NCBI RefSeq assembly: GCF_000210915.2
Contig: NC_016620.1
Coordinates: forward strand, 2,418,001-2,482,000
Reading direction: 5' to 3'
From: Halobacteriovorax marinus SJ
GTDB lineage: Bacteria > Bdellovibrionota > Bacteriovoracia > Bacteriovoracales > Bacteriovoracaceae
Length of the DNA: 64,000 bases
Shown here: one piece after another, positions 39,763-48,909 of the stretch
Numbering within the stretch: position 1 is the first letter of the stretch
How the letters are laid out: each line of letters begins with the position of its first letter
The notes under the pieces: generated by a model
What the model saw: the letters and a program-made list of their open reading frames with translations, nothing else
Told to the model about the DNA's origin: nothing
Databases searched by the model: none
Position numbers and translations under genes: made by a program

Positions 39763-41031
39763 CTACTTTCCTAAGAACTCTGCTCCGCCTAAATACGGTC
39801 TAAGTTTCTCAGGTATTCTTACTCTTCCATCTTCTTGTTGATGACACTCTAAGAATGGAACTAAAGTTCTCGGTGTGGCCACAGCAGTATTATTTAATGT
39901 GTGAACAAATTGAACCTTGCCATCATTATCTCTATATCGAGTATTCGTTCGACGAGATTGCCAGTCATGGAGCTGAGAACAACTATGTGTTTCTCTATAT
40001 TTTTGTTCCGAAGGAACCCAGCATTCAATATCGTACATACGAACTTTCCCTGTTCCCATATCTCCAGTACAACACTCAACGATACGGTAAGGTAGTTCAA
40101 AGTCTTGAACGATCTCTTCAGATGTTTCTAAAAGAATTTTATGCCACTTATTAGACTCTTCAGGTGAGTTCTTACAGATGACATATTGTTCAACTTTCAT
40201 AAATTGGTGAACTCTAATAAGACCTCTAACATCTCTACCATAGCTTCCCGCCTCTCTTCTAAAGCACGGTGAATAACCAGCGTAGAGAATTGGCAGTTTA
40301 TCTTCACTTAAGATATCTTTTGAATGAAGTGAGTTAAGTTGCACTTCTGCTGTACCAGAAAGGTAGAGGTCATCCTCTGGTAAGTAGTAAACTTGATCTC
40401 TTCCTGTCGGAAAGTGACCTGTTCCAACGAGGGCCTCTTCACGCGCAAGTGATGGCGTAGACACAAGTGTAAAGCCCTTACTCTGAAGCTTCTCTAATGC
40501 ATATCTATGCATGGCCATCTCAAGTAGAACCATATCGTTTCTTAGTGAATAACTTCTAGACCCACTTACAGCAGCAATTTTCTCAAACTCTGCCCAGTTT
40601 TGTTTTTCTAGAATTTCCACATGATCAAGTGGCTTGAAGTTAAATTGAGGAAGTTCTCCGTGCTTCTTAACTTCAACATTATCATTTTCATCATTTCCAA
40701 TAGGAGCATCTGGAGATGGAATCATTGGCGCTTGTAAAAGTAAATTTCTAAGTTCTAATTCCTTCTCTGTTAGAGATGGCTTAATAGCGTCGAGCTCAGT
40801 TCCGATGGCCCTCCCCTCTTCAATGAGAGCTGGTCTCTCTTCAGCACTGGCCTTAGGAATTTTCTTAGAGTGACTATTTCTCTTTTCCTGAAGCTCTTGA
40901 ACCTTTCCTTTTAATTCTGTGATATCTCTATCTAGGTCTAGGAGTAGATCAAAATTGAAATCAATATTCTTAACTTTGGCTGCATTCTTTACGGTGTCTA
41001 GATTTTCTCTAATGAACTTGATATCTAACAT
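39763..41031 (-). CDS. serS: Seryl-tRNA synthetase
   Basis: 422 residues. The N-terminal long coiled-coil arm that clamps the tRNA variable loop is at about 25-105. Class II motifs follow: FRREAGSYGRDVRGLIRVHQF (motif 2) and TPRTLVPFLE (motif 3). The enzyme charges tRNA-Ser and supplies the precursor for selenocysteine tRNA if present. It is a single gene with its own terminator. No T-box or leader hairpin is visible upstream. Confidence 0.97.
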   Translation of the reverse strand: MLDIKFIRENLDTVKNAAKVKNIDFNFDLLLDLDRDITELKGKVQELQEKRNSHSKKIPKASAEERPALIEEGRAIGTELDAIKPSLTEKELELRNLLLQAPMIPSPDAPIGNDENDNVEVKKHGELPQFNFKPLDHVEILEKQNWAEFEKIAAVSGSRSYSLRNDMVLLEMAMHRYALEKLQSKGFTLVSTPSLAREEALVGTGHFPTGRDQVYYLPEDDLYLSGTAEVQLNSLHSKDILSEDKLPILYAGYSPCFRREAGSYGRDVRGLIRVHQFMKVEQYVICKNSPEESNKWHKILLETSEEIVQDFELPYRIVECCTGDMGTGKVRMYDIECWVPSEQKYRETHSCSQLHDWQSRRTNTRYRDNDGKVQFVHTLNNTAVATPRTLVPFLECHQQEDGRVRIPEKLRPYLGGAEFLGK

Positions 41032-41129
41032 TTAAGGTTCCTCAATTGTATAAAAAATTATATTGACCAATTTATTATAAAAGTCTCTAATAATCAAAGA
41101 CTGACACAGCACGCACACAGTCAAATATG

Positions 41130-41157
41130 TTGCAAAATCTAAGACTCGTGCAATAAT
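41130..41157 (+). promoter_or_regulatory. Promoter placing the start of transcription at the ATG of the receiver gene
   Basis: TTGCAA (41130-41135), 16 bases, AATAAT (41152-41157); the ATG follows after six bases. Confidence 0.5.
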
Positions 41158-41163
41158 TAGCGT

Positions 41164-41511
41164 ATGAAAAGAATTTTAATTGTAGACGACGAACAAGTTT
41201 TAGCCGACTGCCTTCGGGAAGAGTTTGAGTTTCTAGGTCATCAAGTCACTGTCATCAACGACTCCAGCGAAGCCGCCTCTGCTTTATTTACAGAAAGCTT
41301 TGACATTATTCTCCTAGATATTAAAATGCCCAAAGTTAATGGTGTTGAGCTCTTTGAGCAAATAAAGCCCCATACTGATGCTAAAATCGTCTTTCTTTCC
41401 GCAATAAGCGACATGATGAGTCACGATCCAGCATTACAAAAAGCAGATATGATCCTTGAAAAGCCATTTTCAGTAGAAGATATTAAGAAAATTGTAGATT
41501 TAGCGAAGTAG
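41164..41511 (+). CDS. Single-domain response regulator
   Basis: 115 residues, only a receiver domain: acidic pair in IVDDEQ, phospho-acceptor Asp52 (LLDIKMPKVNG) and Lys100 (LEKPFSVED). It must act through protein contacts, as CheY- or Spo0F-like proteins do. There is no ribosome-binding site, and the promoter position suggests a leaderless mRNA. A small zinc-ribbon-like gene follows seven bases later in the same unit. Confidence 0.9.
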   Translation: MKRILIVDDEQVLADCLREEFEFLGHQVTVINDSSEAASALFTESFDIILLDIKMPKVNGVELFEQIKPHTDAKIVFLSAISDMMSHDPALQKADMILEKPFSVEDIKKIVDLAK

Positions 41512-41517
41512 GAAGTT

Positions 41518-41718
41518 ATGGCAAAGTGTAAATTTTGTAGCAAAGATATTTCATGGTTAAAAGAAGGGAGAAAATTCACTCCTATCGAAGGCGATGGAAC
41601 AATTCATAAATGTGAAGAAATGATGAGCTCTATGAAGAGTATCAAGAAGATGGAGCGCTCTTCCCTCTCTGCAGAGGAAATAAAGAAGTATGAAGAGGCC
41701 ATCAACAAGAAGAAATAA
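41518..41718 (+). CDS. Small putative zinc-binding protein
   Basis: 66 residues. The N-terminus has CKFC and later HKC (residues 4-7 and 31-33), a likely C-C-H-C zinc site, followed by a charged lysine-rich helix. AGGAAG precedes the ATG. It is co-transcribed with the single-domain response regulator. I recognise no named family. Confidence 0.65.
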   Translation: MAKCKFCSKDISWLKEGRKFTPIEGDGTIHKCEEMMSSMKSIKKMERSSLSAEEIKKYEEAINKKK

Positions 41719-41817
41719 TCCCTCTAAAGCCCCGTTAATAGGAAGATTCCACTTTTTTGCCCGCTAGAAGCCAGTGTTCATGGTAGGATATAGTTAGTAA
41801 GCAAGAAGGAGGCGCCT

Positions 41818-42471
41818 ATTAATCGCTGCTTTAGCCTATTTCTGACTTTCTTTTTTCTCATTCAGAGTGCCCACTCTAAGGACATCACTGAGCATCAAGA
41901 AGAACAGTCCTTACAATTTCAATGTATTCAAAAAATTCTCATGCACCCCTTTACCAAAACCCACTACCCCAACCTAACCACTGATCTCACTTCATCCATG
42001 TATTATGAATTCTTGGTTGAAATAGAACAATTCTGTCAGTGTAAAGGAAAGCTGCAAAAGAGTGAGAATATTGAAAAAAGGCATGACTACTTTAACTGGA
42101 GTTTTAAAGATAAGAGAGTTGCCTATGAGAAAGAAGATCAATGTATTCTAAAAAATTTCTCTGACCATGCTATTCATACAATTTATACCATCTCTTTAGA
42201 TACAAAAATTAGAAAGCACTTAAGTCTTCGCCTAAAGCATAGACTTCCAAGCTCAACACATCACTTGGCCACTGAGGACTCTAAGCTCCAGAGGTTTAGT
42301 TGCATAGAAGAAAAAATCTTAAAGAGATGCTCAAAGATAAAAAGCCTAAGAACAACATATAACTGTATTCAAACAGCAACTGATAGTTTTAAAGAGTTCG
42401 AAGATTACGAGCGCCAGTGTCCACAATTTGAAAATGAACACAGGATTGCTCGCAACGTAGATTTAATTTAA
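41818..42471 (+). CDS. Secreted cysteine-containing protein starting at an ATT codon
   Basis: 217 residues. A perfect AAGGAGG (41806-41812) stands five bases before ATT 41818. From that ATT the frame encodes a classic signal peptide, NRCFSLFLTFFFLIQSAHS, then the mature protein. No ATG, GTG or TTG occurs in frame between the upstream TAG (41791) and ATG 41941. A start at 41941 would lose the signal and has no ribosome-binding site. The mature protein has eight cysteines, suggesting disulfides in the periplasm. No family is recognised. It overlaps the convergent transporter gene by four bases. Confidence 0.75.
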   Translation: MNRCFSLFLTFFFLIQSAHSKDITEHQEEQSLQFQCIQKILMHPFTKTHYPNLTTDLTSSMYYEFLVEIEQFCQCKGKLQKSENIEKRHDYFNWSFKDKRVAYEKEDQCILKNFSDHAIHTIYTISLDTKIRKHLSLRLKHRLPSSTHHLATEDSKLQRFSCIEEKILKRCSKIKSLRTTYNCIQTATDSFKEFEDYERQCPQFENEHRIARNVDLI

Positions 42472-43475
42472 ATATTATTTGGAAGTTTCCCACCCAGCAG
42501 CTCTGCCAATGTCTTCGTAGTCTCAATTCTAGAGAGAACGATCTTCATCACGGCCGTCATAGGGACAGCAAGGAACATTCCAGGAATCCCCCAAACGAGT
42601 CCCCAGAATAATAAGAATAAAAGTATCACAATAGGATGTAATCCTAAATTCTCTCCCATAATCTTTGGTTCAATGACATTTCCAATACAAAATTGAATAG
42701 CGCTAGAAATACTCATTACTGTAACCAGCTCCCATCCGGCCCCAAATTGTAAGAAGAGCACAGGAAGTGGAATTAAAACGGCAATAATTGATCCGATACT
42801 TGGAATGAAGTTTAAGAGGAAAGTTAAAATAACAAACATAAAAGCAAGATCTACTTTTAAAGAGAAAAGTAAAATCCCAACAATAACTGCTGTAATAAAA
42901 GACATAAAGAATTTAGTCGCTACATACTTAGAGATTTTATAATGTACTTGCTTAACCATATCATTCTTTATTTTTGTAACGCCCTCACCAGCAATTAAGA
43001 ATAAGACCATAATAATAATCAAGACTGAATTGGAAACAAAGTTTACTAGCCCCCCAGAGAACTTCTTTACAAGAGAGAGCACTGGTAAGTTTCTTACTGT
43101 GTCTTTAATCATCTCAGGATTTATCTCAATACTATAAGAATTTAGAAAGGCCACTACTGAATCAACAGCAAGAGTAAAGCGGATATGGTAGTCCCCTATT
43201 CCATCAATAAAAGCGTTAAGACTTTTAACAATGAAGAGACTTACAACAAACGAGCTTAGTATGAAAATCCCCATAGTCAGGGCCACAGCTAAGAACCTCG
43301 GGGCCTTGAGCTTTGTTTCAAACCAATCTATTGAAGGACCAGATACTGAGAATATAAATAGAGAAATCACAAATGGTATTAATATAGACTTGGTATAAAT
43401 AAGAGCGCCAGTAAAAGCGATAAAGGTTAGAATCACTAAGCAAACGTTATTAATACGATCGTATGTATCTTTCAA
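42468..43475 (-). CDS. AI-2E family transporter (PerM/TqsA-like)
   Basis: 335 residues with about seven or eight transmembrane helices. The family core is seen in FLLNFIPSIGSIIAVLIPLPV and the C-terminal GNVIEPKIMGENLGLHPIVILL. Members export autoinducer-2 or act as Na+/H+ antiporters; most are uncharacterised permeases. Which role applies cannot be told. It is a single gene with an AAGGAGGTC-like site (GGAGGTCTTC) before its ATG. Confidence 0.92.
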   Translation of the reverse strand: MKDTYDRINNVCLVILTFIAFTGALIYTKSILIPFVISLFIFSVSGPSIDWFETKLKAPRFLAVALTMGIFILSSFVVSLFIVKSLNAFIDGIGDYHIRFTLAVDSVVAFLNSYSIEINPEMIKDTVRNLPVLSLVKKFSGGLVNFVSNSVLIIIMVLFLIAGEGVTKIKNDMVKQVHYKISKYVATKFFMSFITAVIVGILLFSLKVDLAFMFVILTFLLNFIPSIGSIIAVLIPLPVLFLQFGAGWELVTVMSISSAIQFCIGNVIEPKIMGENLGLHPIVILLFLLFWGLVWGIPGMFLAVPMTAVMKIVLSRIETTKTLAELLGGKLPNNI

Positions 43476-43599
43476 AGAAGACCTCCAAATTAGTTATTAA
43501 ATGATAGCGACATTAACTTAAACACGCAATATTGTTGAGATTTCAATAGGTTAAAAATAGTACTAAAGCTAATCACTCAAGTACCCGAAAAGCTAAACT

Positions 43600-45315
43600 A
43601 TGAAGAAGTTTTGCTATCTATTTTTATTCGTAACTCTCGCCTCTTGCTCAAGTACTTCGAGGTATAACTCCTCTAGAATGCCAGCGAGCGCGGAAGATGA
43701 TCCAAACTGCGCCAATATAGTTCGAAAGTTTATTACTAATGACTATAATGAAAAATTACTTCAAGAAATTGAAAATAAAGATCTTATAAAAAGGTCTACA
43801 AATAAAATGCAAATTAGACTTCCTAAGAGAAGTTGGTGGAATAAATTTAAAGATTCGTGGACACATACTTTTAAAAATTGGAACGATAATAAGTATGTTT
43901 CATTCTATATGTTCGACGACGAAGAAACAGTCGCCAGTGCAGCGGCCTACGCGAAGATTCTAAGAAAGACAGTTGACCAACATGAAATTTCAAAAGATGA
44001 AGAAGATGTTTTAAAGACTATTGATACTTGGTTTCATAAATTTACTCATTATGAAAAGGAATTAGATGATCTAATCAATGAGAGGATCTCTCTTGCTTAT
44101 AATAGAGATATATTAAAGAAGTATCACTTTGAAGGTAATCGCGCAGAAGTTGATCTAACTTTTGTTAAGGGTGGAAAAGAAGTTGAAGAGAAAATGGTCT
44201 TCTACCGTGACGATAAGAACCTGCAGTACTATATCAAGCAACTCGACAAGAGAATAACTGAACTAGACGGTGGTGTCTTTGATTGGTGGTTTGATGAGGG
44301 CCTTATTAAACAGAGAATCATTCAACAAGCAATGCTGCAAGATAAGCTTATTATCACTCACCGTGAGCTAGAGTACTTTATTAACAATACTGAAGGAATC
44401 ACTGATTCATCTTTAACTGCTTTAAAAATAAAGCTAGAACAAATTCAAACGGCTATAGATGATCTTGACTTTCGTCCAGCAAATTATGGAATTAATAAAA
44501 TTGCCAATCGCTCAATTAGAAAAGAAATTGCAGCACTTCCAAAAACTATCCGCTCTTTCAAAAAAGTACAGGACGGAAAGAAAGTAATGAACGAACTCTT
44601 AACAGACCAAGATAAGGATCGCTTAAAGTTCTTTACCAATGGTTATGCAAGAGTCTTTCAAGGAACTGCGCTCGGTGCATTCATGACAGGATCGGGTACC
44701 TCTATTTGGCTAGGGCTAAAAGATTATTTCATGTGGGGAGAGAATAAGAAGTATGCTTGTGTAAAACTTCCTTCTGAAAAAGAATTTTTAAATTGTATTC
44801 AAGATTATATTGAAAATAGATATCCAGTCCTCTTTCAAGCGGCCATTTTAAGTGGAGACTTTAATCCTTTTGATTATGAGAATATTCCAGAGTCACAAAA
44901 AGCTGAATATATGGAAGAGCTGGAACATATAAAGAGATTGAGAGTTACATTTAAAATCTTAGAAGATAGAAAGAAAAAGACAAGAGAAGACCTCGCCGAG
45001 TCCATTAAGACAATGTATGACTCAATTGTAATAAATGAAGATGAACTACACTCATGTGCAAGAATGACTTTAGAGCTCTTCCCAGGGTGTATGATCGATT
45101 ATCTCATGCAGAGGTTCCCTGGTGTATTTGCGGCCTGGACGACTCAAAACGGTGAACTCAAAGGTGGAGATATTGATATCTACGATTTCGAATCAATACC
45201 TGATCAATATAGAGAACTCTATAAAGTTGAAGTTCAAAAGATAAGTGCTCAAAGAGCAACTTACGAAGACTTTTATAGCGATTTTTCTAAAGATGCTATT
45301 TTTCTACTGGAGTGA
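43600..45315 (+). CDS. Large lipoprotein with duplicated C-terminal domain, unknown function
   Basis: 571 residues with a lipobox (TLASC-SSTS). The N-terminal two thirds is helical and highly charged. Near the C-terminus two copies of an approximately 75-residue unit follow each other (about 387-455 and 485-560). They share a Cys pair, DYxxxRxP, an acidic loop, D(Y/F)ExIP, and YxxE...IxxxRxT(F/Y). No known family is recognised. There is no visible ribosome-binding site. The stop codon lies in a hairpin (45310-45332) and its last 20 bases overlap lgt. Confidence 0.75.
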   Translation: MKKFCYLFLFVTLASCSSTSRYNSSRMPASAEDDPNCANIVRKFITNDYNEKLLQEIENKDLIKRSTNKMQIRLPKRSWWNKFKDSWTHTFKNWNDNKYVSFYMFDDEETVASAAAYAKILRKTVDQHEISKDEEDVLKTIDTWFHKFTHYEKELDDLINERISLAYNRDILKKYHFEGNRAEVDLTFVKGGKEVEEKMVFYRDDKNLQYYIKQLDKRITELDGGVFDWWFDEGLIKQRIIQQAMLQDKLIITHRELEYFINNTEGITDSSLTALKIKLEQIQTAIDDLDFRPANYGINKIANRSIRKEIAALPKTIRSFKKVQDGKKVMNELLTDQDKDRLKFFTNGYARVFQGTALGAFMTGSGTSIWLGLKDYFMWGENKKYACVKLPSEKEFLNCIQDYIENRYPVLFQAAILSGDFNPFDYENIPESQKAEYMEELEHIKRLRVTFKILEDRKKKTREDLAESIKTMYDSIVINEDELHSCARMTLELFPGCMIDYLMQRFPGVFAAWTTQNGELKGGDIDIYDFESIPDQYRELYKVEVQKISAQRATYEDFYSDFSKDAIFLLE

Positions 45316-46099
45316 TAGATTTTCTATCACTCTTCACAATTAAAACTAGCCCTAGAATAATCATTAACGAACAAAGAATCTGCCCCATTGTAATGAGACC
45401 AAAGTAGAGTCCTATTTGTGGGTCAGGATTTCTAAAAAACTCTACGAAAAATCTAAACATTCCGTAGCAAAGAACAAAGACCCCAGTGGAGAACCCTTCT
45501 CTTTCTAATCTTTTAGAACTCCAGAAAAATTGAATAAGAAAGAGAATAAACCCCTCTAAGAATGCTTCATAAAGCTGAGAGGGATGCCTTGGCGAATTAT
45601 CATAAAACTTAGGAAAGATAACGGCCCAAGAAACGTCGCTTACTCTCCCTGCCAACTCACCATTTATGAAATTCGCTCCCCTCCCAAGAAAAAGTCCAAT
45701 TGGAGCAAAAATAGAAACTCCATCAGTTAGACTAAGGAAGGCGATTCTATATTTTCTTGCAAAGTAAATAGAGAACAACCCTACGGCAATCAGAGCTCCG
45801 TGAAAACTCATCCCCCCTTCCCAGAGAGCGAAGACTTTTGAAGGTTCCTTAAGGTAGTAACTAAAATTATAAATGAAGATATAACCTAATCGCCCACCTA
45901 GAATAAGCCAGAGAAACCCCAATGAGAGATAGTGATGAATTAAAGTTTTAGAGATGTGTACTTTCTTATTCTTTGAAAAGAGCATCATCCCAAAATAGAC
46001 AGCAAAAAAGCCGAGGATATAGGATAACCAATACCAAGGTAGTATAAACCAGCCAATCTCAATGGCCATAGGTGATAAATTATGAACGTAGTAATCCAT
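45296..46099 (-). CDS. lgt: Prolipoprotein diacylglyceryl transferase
   Basis: 267 residues, about seven transmembrane helices. The signature GRGANFINGELAGR is present, with GMSFHGALIAVG before it. Lgt moves diacylglycerol from phosphatidylglycerol to the lipobox cysteine, the first step in maturing the many lipoproteins in this window. It is the last gene of a probable operon with the radical SAM and DUF2489-like genes. Confidence 0.96.
   Translation of the reverse strand: MDYYVHNLSPMAIEIGWFILPWYWLSYILGFFAVYFGMMLFSKNKKVHISKTLIHHYLSLGFLWLILGGRLGYIFIYNFSYYLKEPSKVFALWEGGMSFHGALIAVGLFSIYFARKYRIAFLSLTDGVSIFAPIGLFLGRGANFINGELAGRVSDVSWAVIFPKFYDNSPRHPSQLYEAFLEGFILFLIQFFWSSKRLEREGFSTGVFVLCYGMFRFFVEFFRNPDPQIGLYFGLITMGQILCSLMIILGLVLIVKSDRKSITPVEK
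45310..45332. terminator. Hairpin at the convergent lipoprotein/lgt ends
   Basis: Perfect 10-base arms GAGTGATAGA/TCTATCACTC around TTT. It spans the lipoprotein stop codon and the last codons of lgt. Neither side has a strong T-run, so it may protect 3' ends rather than terminate. Confidence 0.5.
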
Positions 46100-46130
46100 C
46101 TCTAAAGCATATCATAAGAATGATTATTTA

Positions 46131-46595
46131 CTATAGAAGTTCTTTAACATCCTCATGTAATTTCGTAACGGCCATAAGAAATTGTTCATGGTATTGATTT
46201 TCAATTTGAAAACGTTTCATGTCTTCTTGCATCCTATCTTGTTTGGCCAACTCATTTCTCTTTTCATGAGTTTTGAAATCTTTTAGCTCTTCATACATTT
46301 TAAAGAAAACTTGGTAATCACTCTTCTTAGAGTCTAACATCTTTGAGCGACCAATTAGCATGCGTATCCTGATACAGCCTTCGGAGATCTCACATTGCTC
46401 CTGAGAAATGGCCTTCGCGATTATATCTAAGCTCTCGAGAATAAACTTCTCTTTTTCACGAGTCTTTCTAATACTCTCATTCGCAATATCTGTGTCCTTT
46501 TGAATTCTCTTCGCTAAGAAAAAGATCAGTGTACTCAAAAGGGAGATCAAGAAAATGAGGGCCACTAAAATTTCAAAAAAATACTTATCTAACAA
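46131..46595 (-). CDS. Membrane-anchored DUF2489-like protein
   Basis: 154 residues with one N-terminal transmembrane helix (about 8-28) and a cytosolic or periplasmic helical domain. The motif SLDIIAKAISQEQCEISEGCIRI is typical of DUF2489. Function unknown. It lies between the radical SAM gene (nine bases upstream) and lgt (31 bases downstream) on the same strand. Confidence 0.75.
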   Translation of the reverse strand: MLDKYFFEILVALIFLISLLSTLIFFLAKRIQKDTDIANESIRKTREKEKFILESLDIIAKAISQEQCEISEGCIRIRMLIGRSKMLDSKKSDYQVFFKMYEELKDFKTHEKRNELAKQDRMQEDMKRFQIENQYHEQFLMAVTKLHEDVKELL

Positions 46596-46604
46596 AACAA
46601 ACCT

Positions 46605-47513
46605 CTAAAGCATATGCTGCGGCGTCTCTGGGTAAATTCCATCAGGAATCTGAGTAAGCCACTCATCAAGAGTTTCTAATATCATTGATGTATCACGTTT
46701 TAAGCTTCCACCCAAAGGAAATTGATTAGACACATGATTCGCCCTGAACAAAATTTCACCACGACTAGGCTCTATGTTAGAGATAATCTCTCTCATCTCT
46801 CTAGTGAGCTCTTTAGTAGTAAGCATATTAAATTGACCGCGCTCAACCATTCTCTTAAGAGGAGTTCCCCTCACCGCAACCGTTGTTAACAATGAAAAAT
46901 ATTTTGGAGATATCTTACTAATGATTTCCGCTGTATCTGCTATATGTTCATTACTAAATTCTCTACCACCAATTCCAAGCATTCCTATTATTGAAATGTC
47001 CCAGCCCGCCAGGTGTAATTTCTCACAACCATCGATCATATCTTGAGCAGTATTCCCCTTCACTATTCTGTGAAGAACTTTATCATTACCACTTTCAAGG
47101 CCTAAATAAGCAATACTTAGTCCAAGTTCCTTTAACTCTTCCAATTCTTCCTGACTTTTATCCAGCATATTCTGAGCTGTAGCATAGACGCCTACTCTCT
47201 CAACACTTGGAAATAGCTCTTTAATGGCCCTAAGACTCCCTCTTAAGATATCCATCGAGGCTCCTAGAGCATCTCCATCACAGAGAAAGACTCTACGAGG
47301 ACTATAGTTAAGCCTTTGAAAATACTCATGAGTCTTCTTTAATTCTTGCTCAATTTCTAAAAGCTCTCTCTCGCGGTACTTCTTTGAACGATACATATTG
47401 CAATAAGTACATAAATTATGAGAGCAACCTATTGTCACCTGCAATAAGAAGCTCCTCCCCTCAGATGGGGGGCGAAAGACTGGCTCATCATACTCTATAG
47501 GAAAGTCATACAT
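46605..47513 (-). CDS. Radical SAM protein of unknown function
   Basis: 302 residues from ATG 47513. The cluster motif reads GCSHNLCTYCNMY, that is C-x4-C-x2-C rather than the usual C-x3-C-x2-C; this spacing is known in a branch of Elp3-like radical SAM proteins. Later segments LGLESGNDKVLHRIVKG and GMLGIGG fit the TIM barrel. The substrate is unknown. A longer in-frame start at 47567 would overlap the divergent gene; the shorter one leaves 37 bases for two promoters. First gene of the lgt operon. Confidence 0.85.
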   Translation of the reverse strand: MYDFPIEYDEPVFRPPSEGRSFLLQVTIGCSHNLCTYCNMYRSKKYRERELLEIEQELKKTHEYFQRLNYSPRRVFLCDGDALGASMDILRGSLRAIKELFPSVERVGVYATAQNMLDKSQEELEELKELGLSIAYLGLESGNDKVLHRIVKGNTAQDMIDGCEKLHLAGWDISIIGMLGIGGREFSNEHIADTAEIISKISPKYFSLLTTVAVRGTPLKRMVERGQFNMLTTKELTREMREIISNIEPSRGEILFRANHVSNQFPLGGSLKRDTSMILETLDEWLTQIPDGIYPETPQHML

Positions 47514-47550
47514 AGTTTTATCTCTTTTAATAATATGATATGAAGACTTG

Positions 47551-47859
47551 ATGAATACCATAAACATGAATTTTATTACAGATGAAAAAGAATATTGGAT
47601 TACTTCAATAAGTAATGAAAATCATATCGTTATTTTTAAAGACAAAGAACAGGCCCACAGCTATAAGCTCTCGCTACTCCTTGGAACTATTTCACCTCCA
47701 TGGGAAGCGCCTCTTGATTACACATTTATACGTGACCACGAGGGAAAGTCTTTCTATCACGTAAAGGAAGATAGAGAGGAAAATAATGAGTGGAAAGAAG
47801 AAGCATGTTGCCAATCAGGTTGCCCCGGCTGTCCGTGGACAATCTCACAAGGATTATAA
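47551..47859 (+). CDS. Small protein with C-terminal CCxSGCxGCPW motif (DUF5522-like)
   Basis: 102 residues. The C-terminus CCQSGCPGCPW holds four cysteines in the pattern of DUF5522 proteins, which end in CCGSGCRHCPY. It probably binds a metal or an Fe-S cluster. The first 70 residues are a small alpha/beta region with no recognised fold. The start may be ATG 47551 or 47566. Its stop is shared with the ATG of the pseudouridine synthase gene (TAATG). Confidence 0.75.
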   Translation: MNTINMNFITDEKEYWITSISNENHIVIFKDKEQAHSYKLSLLLGTISPPWEAPLDYTFIRDHEGKSFYHVKEDREENNEWKEEACCQSGCPGCPWTISQGL

Positions 47860-48689
47860 TGGAAGAAGTTAAGAAGTTTATTTTTAAGGGAAAGCCCAAA
47901 GGAAAAGAGAGTATTACTCTTTTAGACTTCTTAGACGAAGTGACTTCTCTCTCAAAATCTCAAATAAAGAAACACGCAGCAAATGGTGGAATTTGGATTA
48001 AGAAAAAAGGTGTTGGTCCTCTCAATAGAATTAGACGAGTTAAAACTAATTTAACCTCTGAAGATCATATTGAATGCCATTACGACCCAAACCTGCCAGA
48101 AGTAGATATGTCTCTAGTGCAAGAGATTTATAAAACTAAGGGATGGGGTGTTTGGTATAAGCCAGCAGGAGTGCTTTCTCAAGGTACAAAATTTGGCGAT
48201 CAAGCTTCTATCCTAAGGCATGTAGAAAAGAATGTTCCTAATGCATACCTCATTCAGCGACTAGATAGAGAAACTTCGGGGCTTATGATTATTGCATATA
48301 CCGATAAAGTGGCGAGAATTTTTACCAATGCCATGAAGAATAGATTGATTAGAAAATTCTACCAAGCAGAGGTTTTAGGTACTCTTAGACAAGAGCAAGG
48401 GGAAATAGCTTTTGATCTCGATGGCAAGAGTGCCAAAACTCTTTATCAAGTTCACGAGGAATTTGAACAAAGTACACTACTTGAAATTGAAATTATCACT
48501 GGCCGCTTTCATCAGATTAGAAAACATTTTGAAAAGATCAAGCACCCTGTTATTGGGGATCCAAAATATGGTCGTCATAATAAGAATGATGATGGATTAA
48601 AACTGGTGGCCCATAAGTTGGAGCTCAAAGATCCAATTACAAAAAAGGACCACCTCTTTACATTGCCTGAAGAATTAAGACTTTTTTGA
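47859..48689 (+). CDS. RluA-family pseudouridine synthase
   Basis: 276 residues from ATG 47859 (AAGGA upstream; TAATG overlap with the preceding gene). An S4-like region is near 25-70. The catalytic motif is QRLDRETSGLMI with the conserved Asp; Gln stands where the usual His is. ITGRFHQIRKHF and GDPKYGRH complete the RluA pattern. Members convert specific uridines in rRNA or tRNA to pseudouridine. The target cannot be assigned from sequence alone. Confidence 0.92.
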   Translation: MEEVKKFIFKGKPKGKESITLLDFLDEVTSLSKSQIKKHAANGGIWIKKKGVGPLNRIRRVKTNLTSEDHIECHYDPNLPEVDMSLVQEIYKTKGWGVWYKPAGVLSQGTKFGDQASILRHVEKNVPNAYLIQRLDRETSGLMIIAYTDKVARIFTNAMKNRLIRKFYQAEVLGTLRQEQGEIAFDLDGKSAKTLYQVHEEFEQSTLLEIEIITGRFHQIRKHFEKIKHPVIGDPKYGRHNKNDDGLKLVAHKLELKDPITKKDHLFTLPEELRLF

Positions 48690-48833
48690 TTTCTTTCCAA
48701 GTTTCGCAACTTGAATCTTTCTGCGCTTAGCAACCGCAGTTGAAGGGTCTACTTTTAAAATTCCTTTTTGAACAGGATAGAGAATCCCTTGTCCAACGAG
48801 AAATACTTTTCCAATTTTTGCGATATGTGCCAA
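48675..48833 (-). CDS. Small basic protein
   Basis: 52 residues from TTG 48833, which has AGGAG five bases upstream. A start at TTG 48884 would give 69 residues but lacks a site at good spacing. The product has a hydrophobic glycine-rich first half (KIGKVFLVGQGILYPV) and a lysine-rich tail (RRKIQVAKLGKKSKKS). No family is recognised; it could be spurious. It overlaps the convergent pseudouridine synthase gene by 15 bases. Confidence 0.4.
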   Translation of the reverse strand: MAHIAKIGKVFLVGQGILYPVQKGILKVDPSTAVAKRRKIQVAKLGKKSKKS

Positions 48834-48909
48834 CTTAACTCCTAAATTAAAGTTACGAACTCCTTTTAGGCCCTTCAAAGGCAATAATCCATACGCTCCA
48901 CATCAAAGT

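Noticed and set aside
39855-40154. Plus-strand open frames across serS
   Set aside because: Shadows of the highly conserved serS coding strand.
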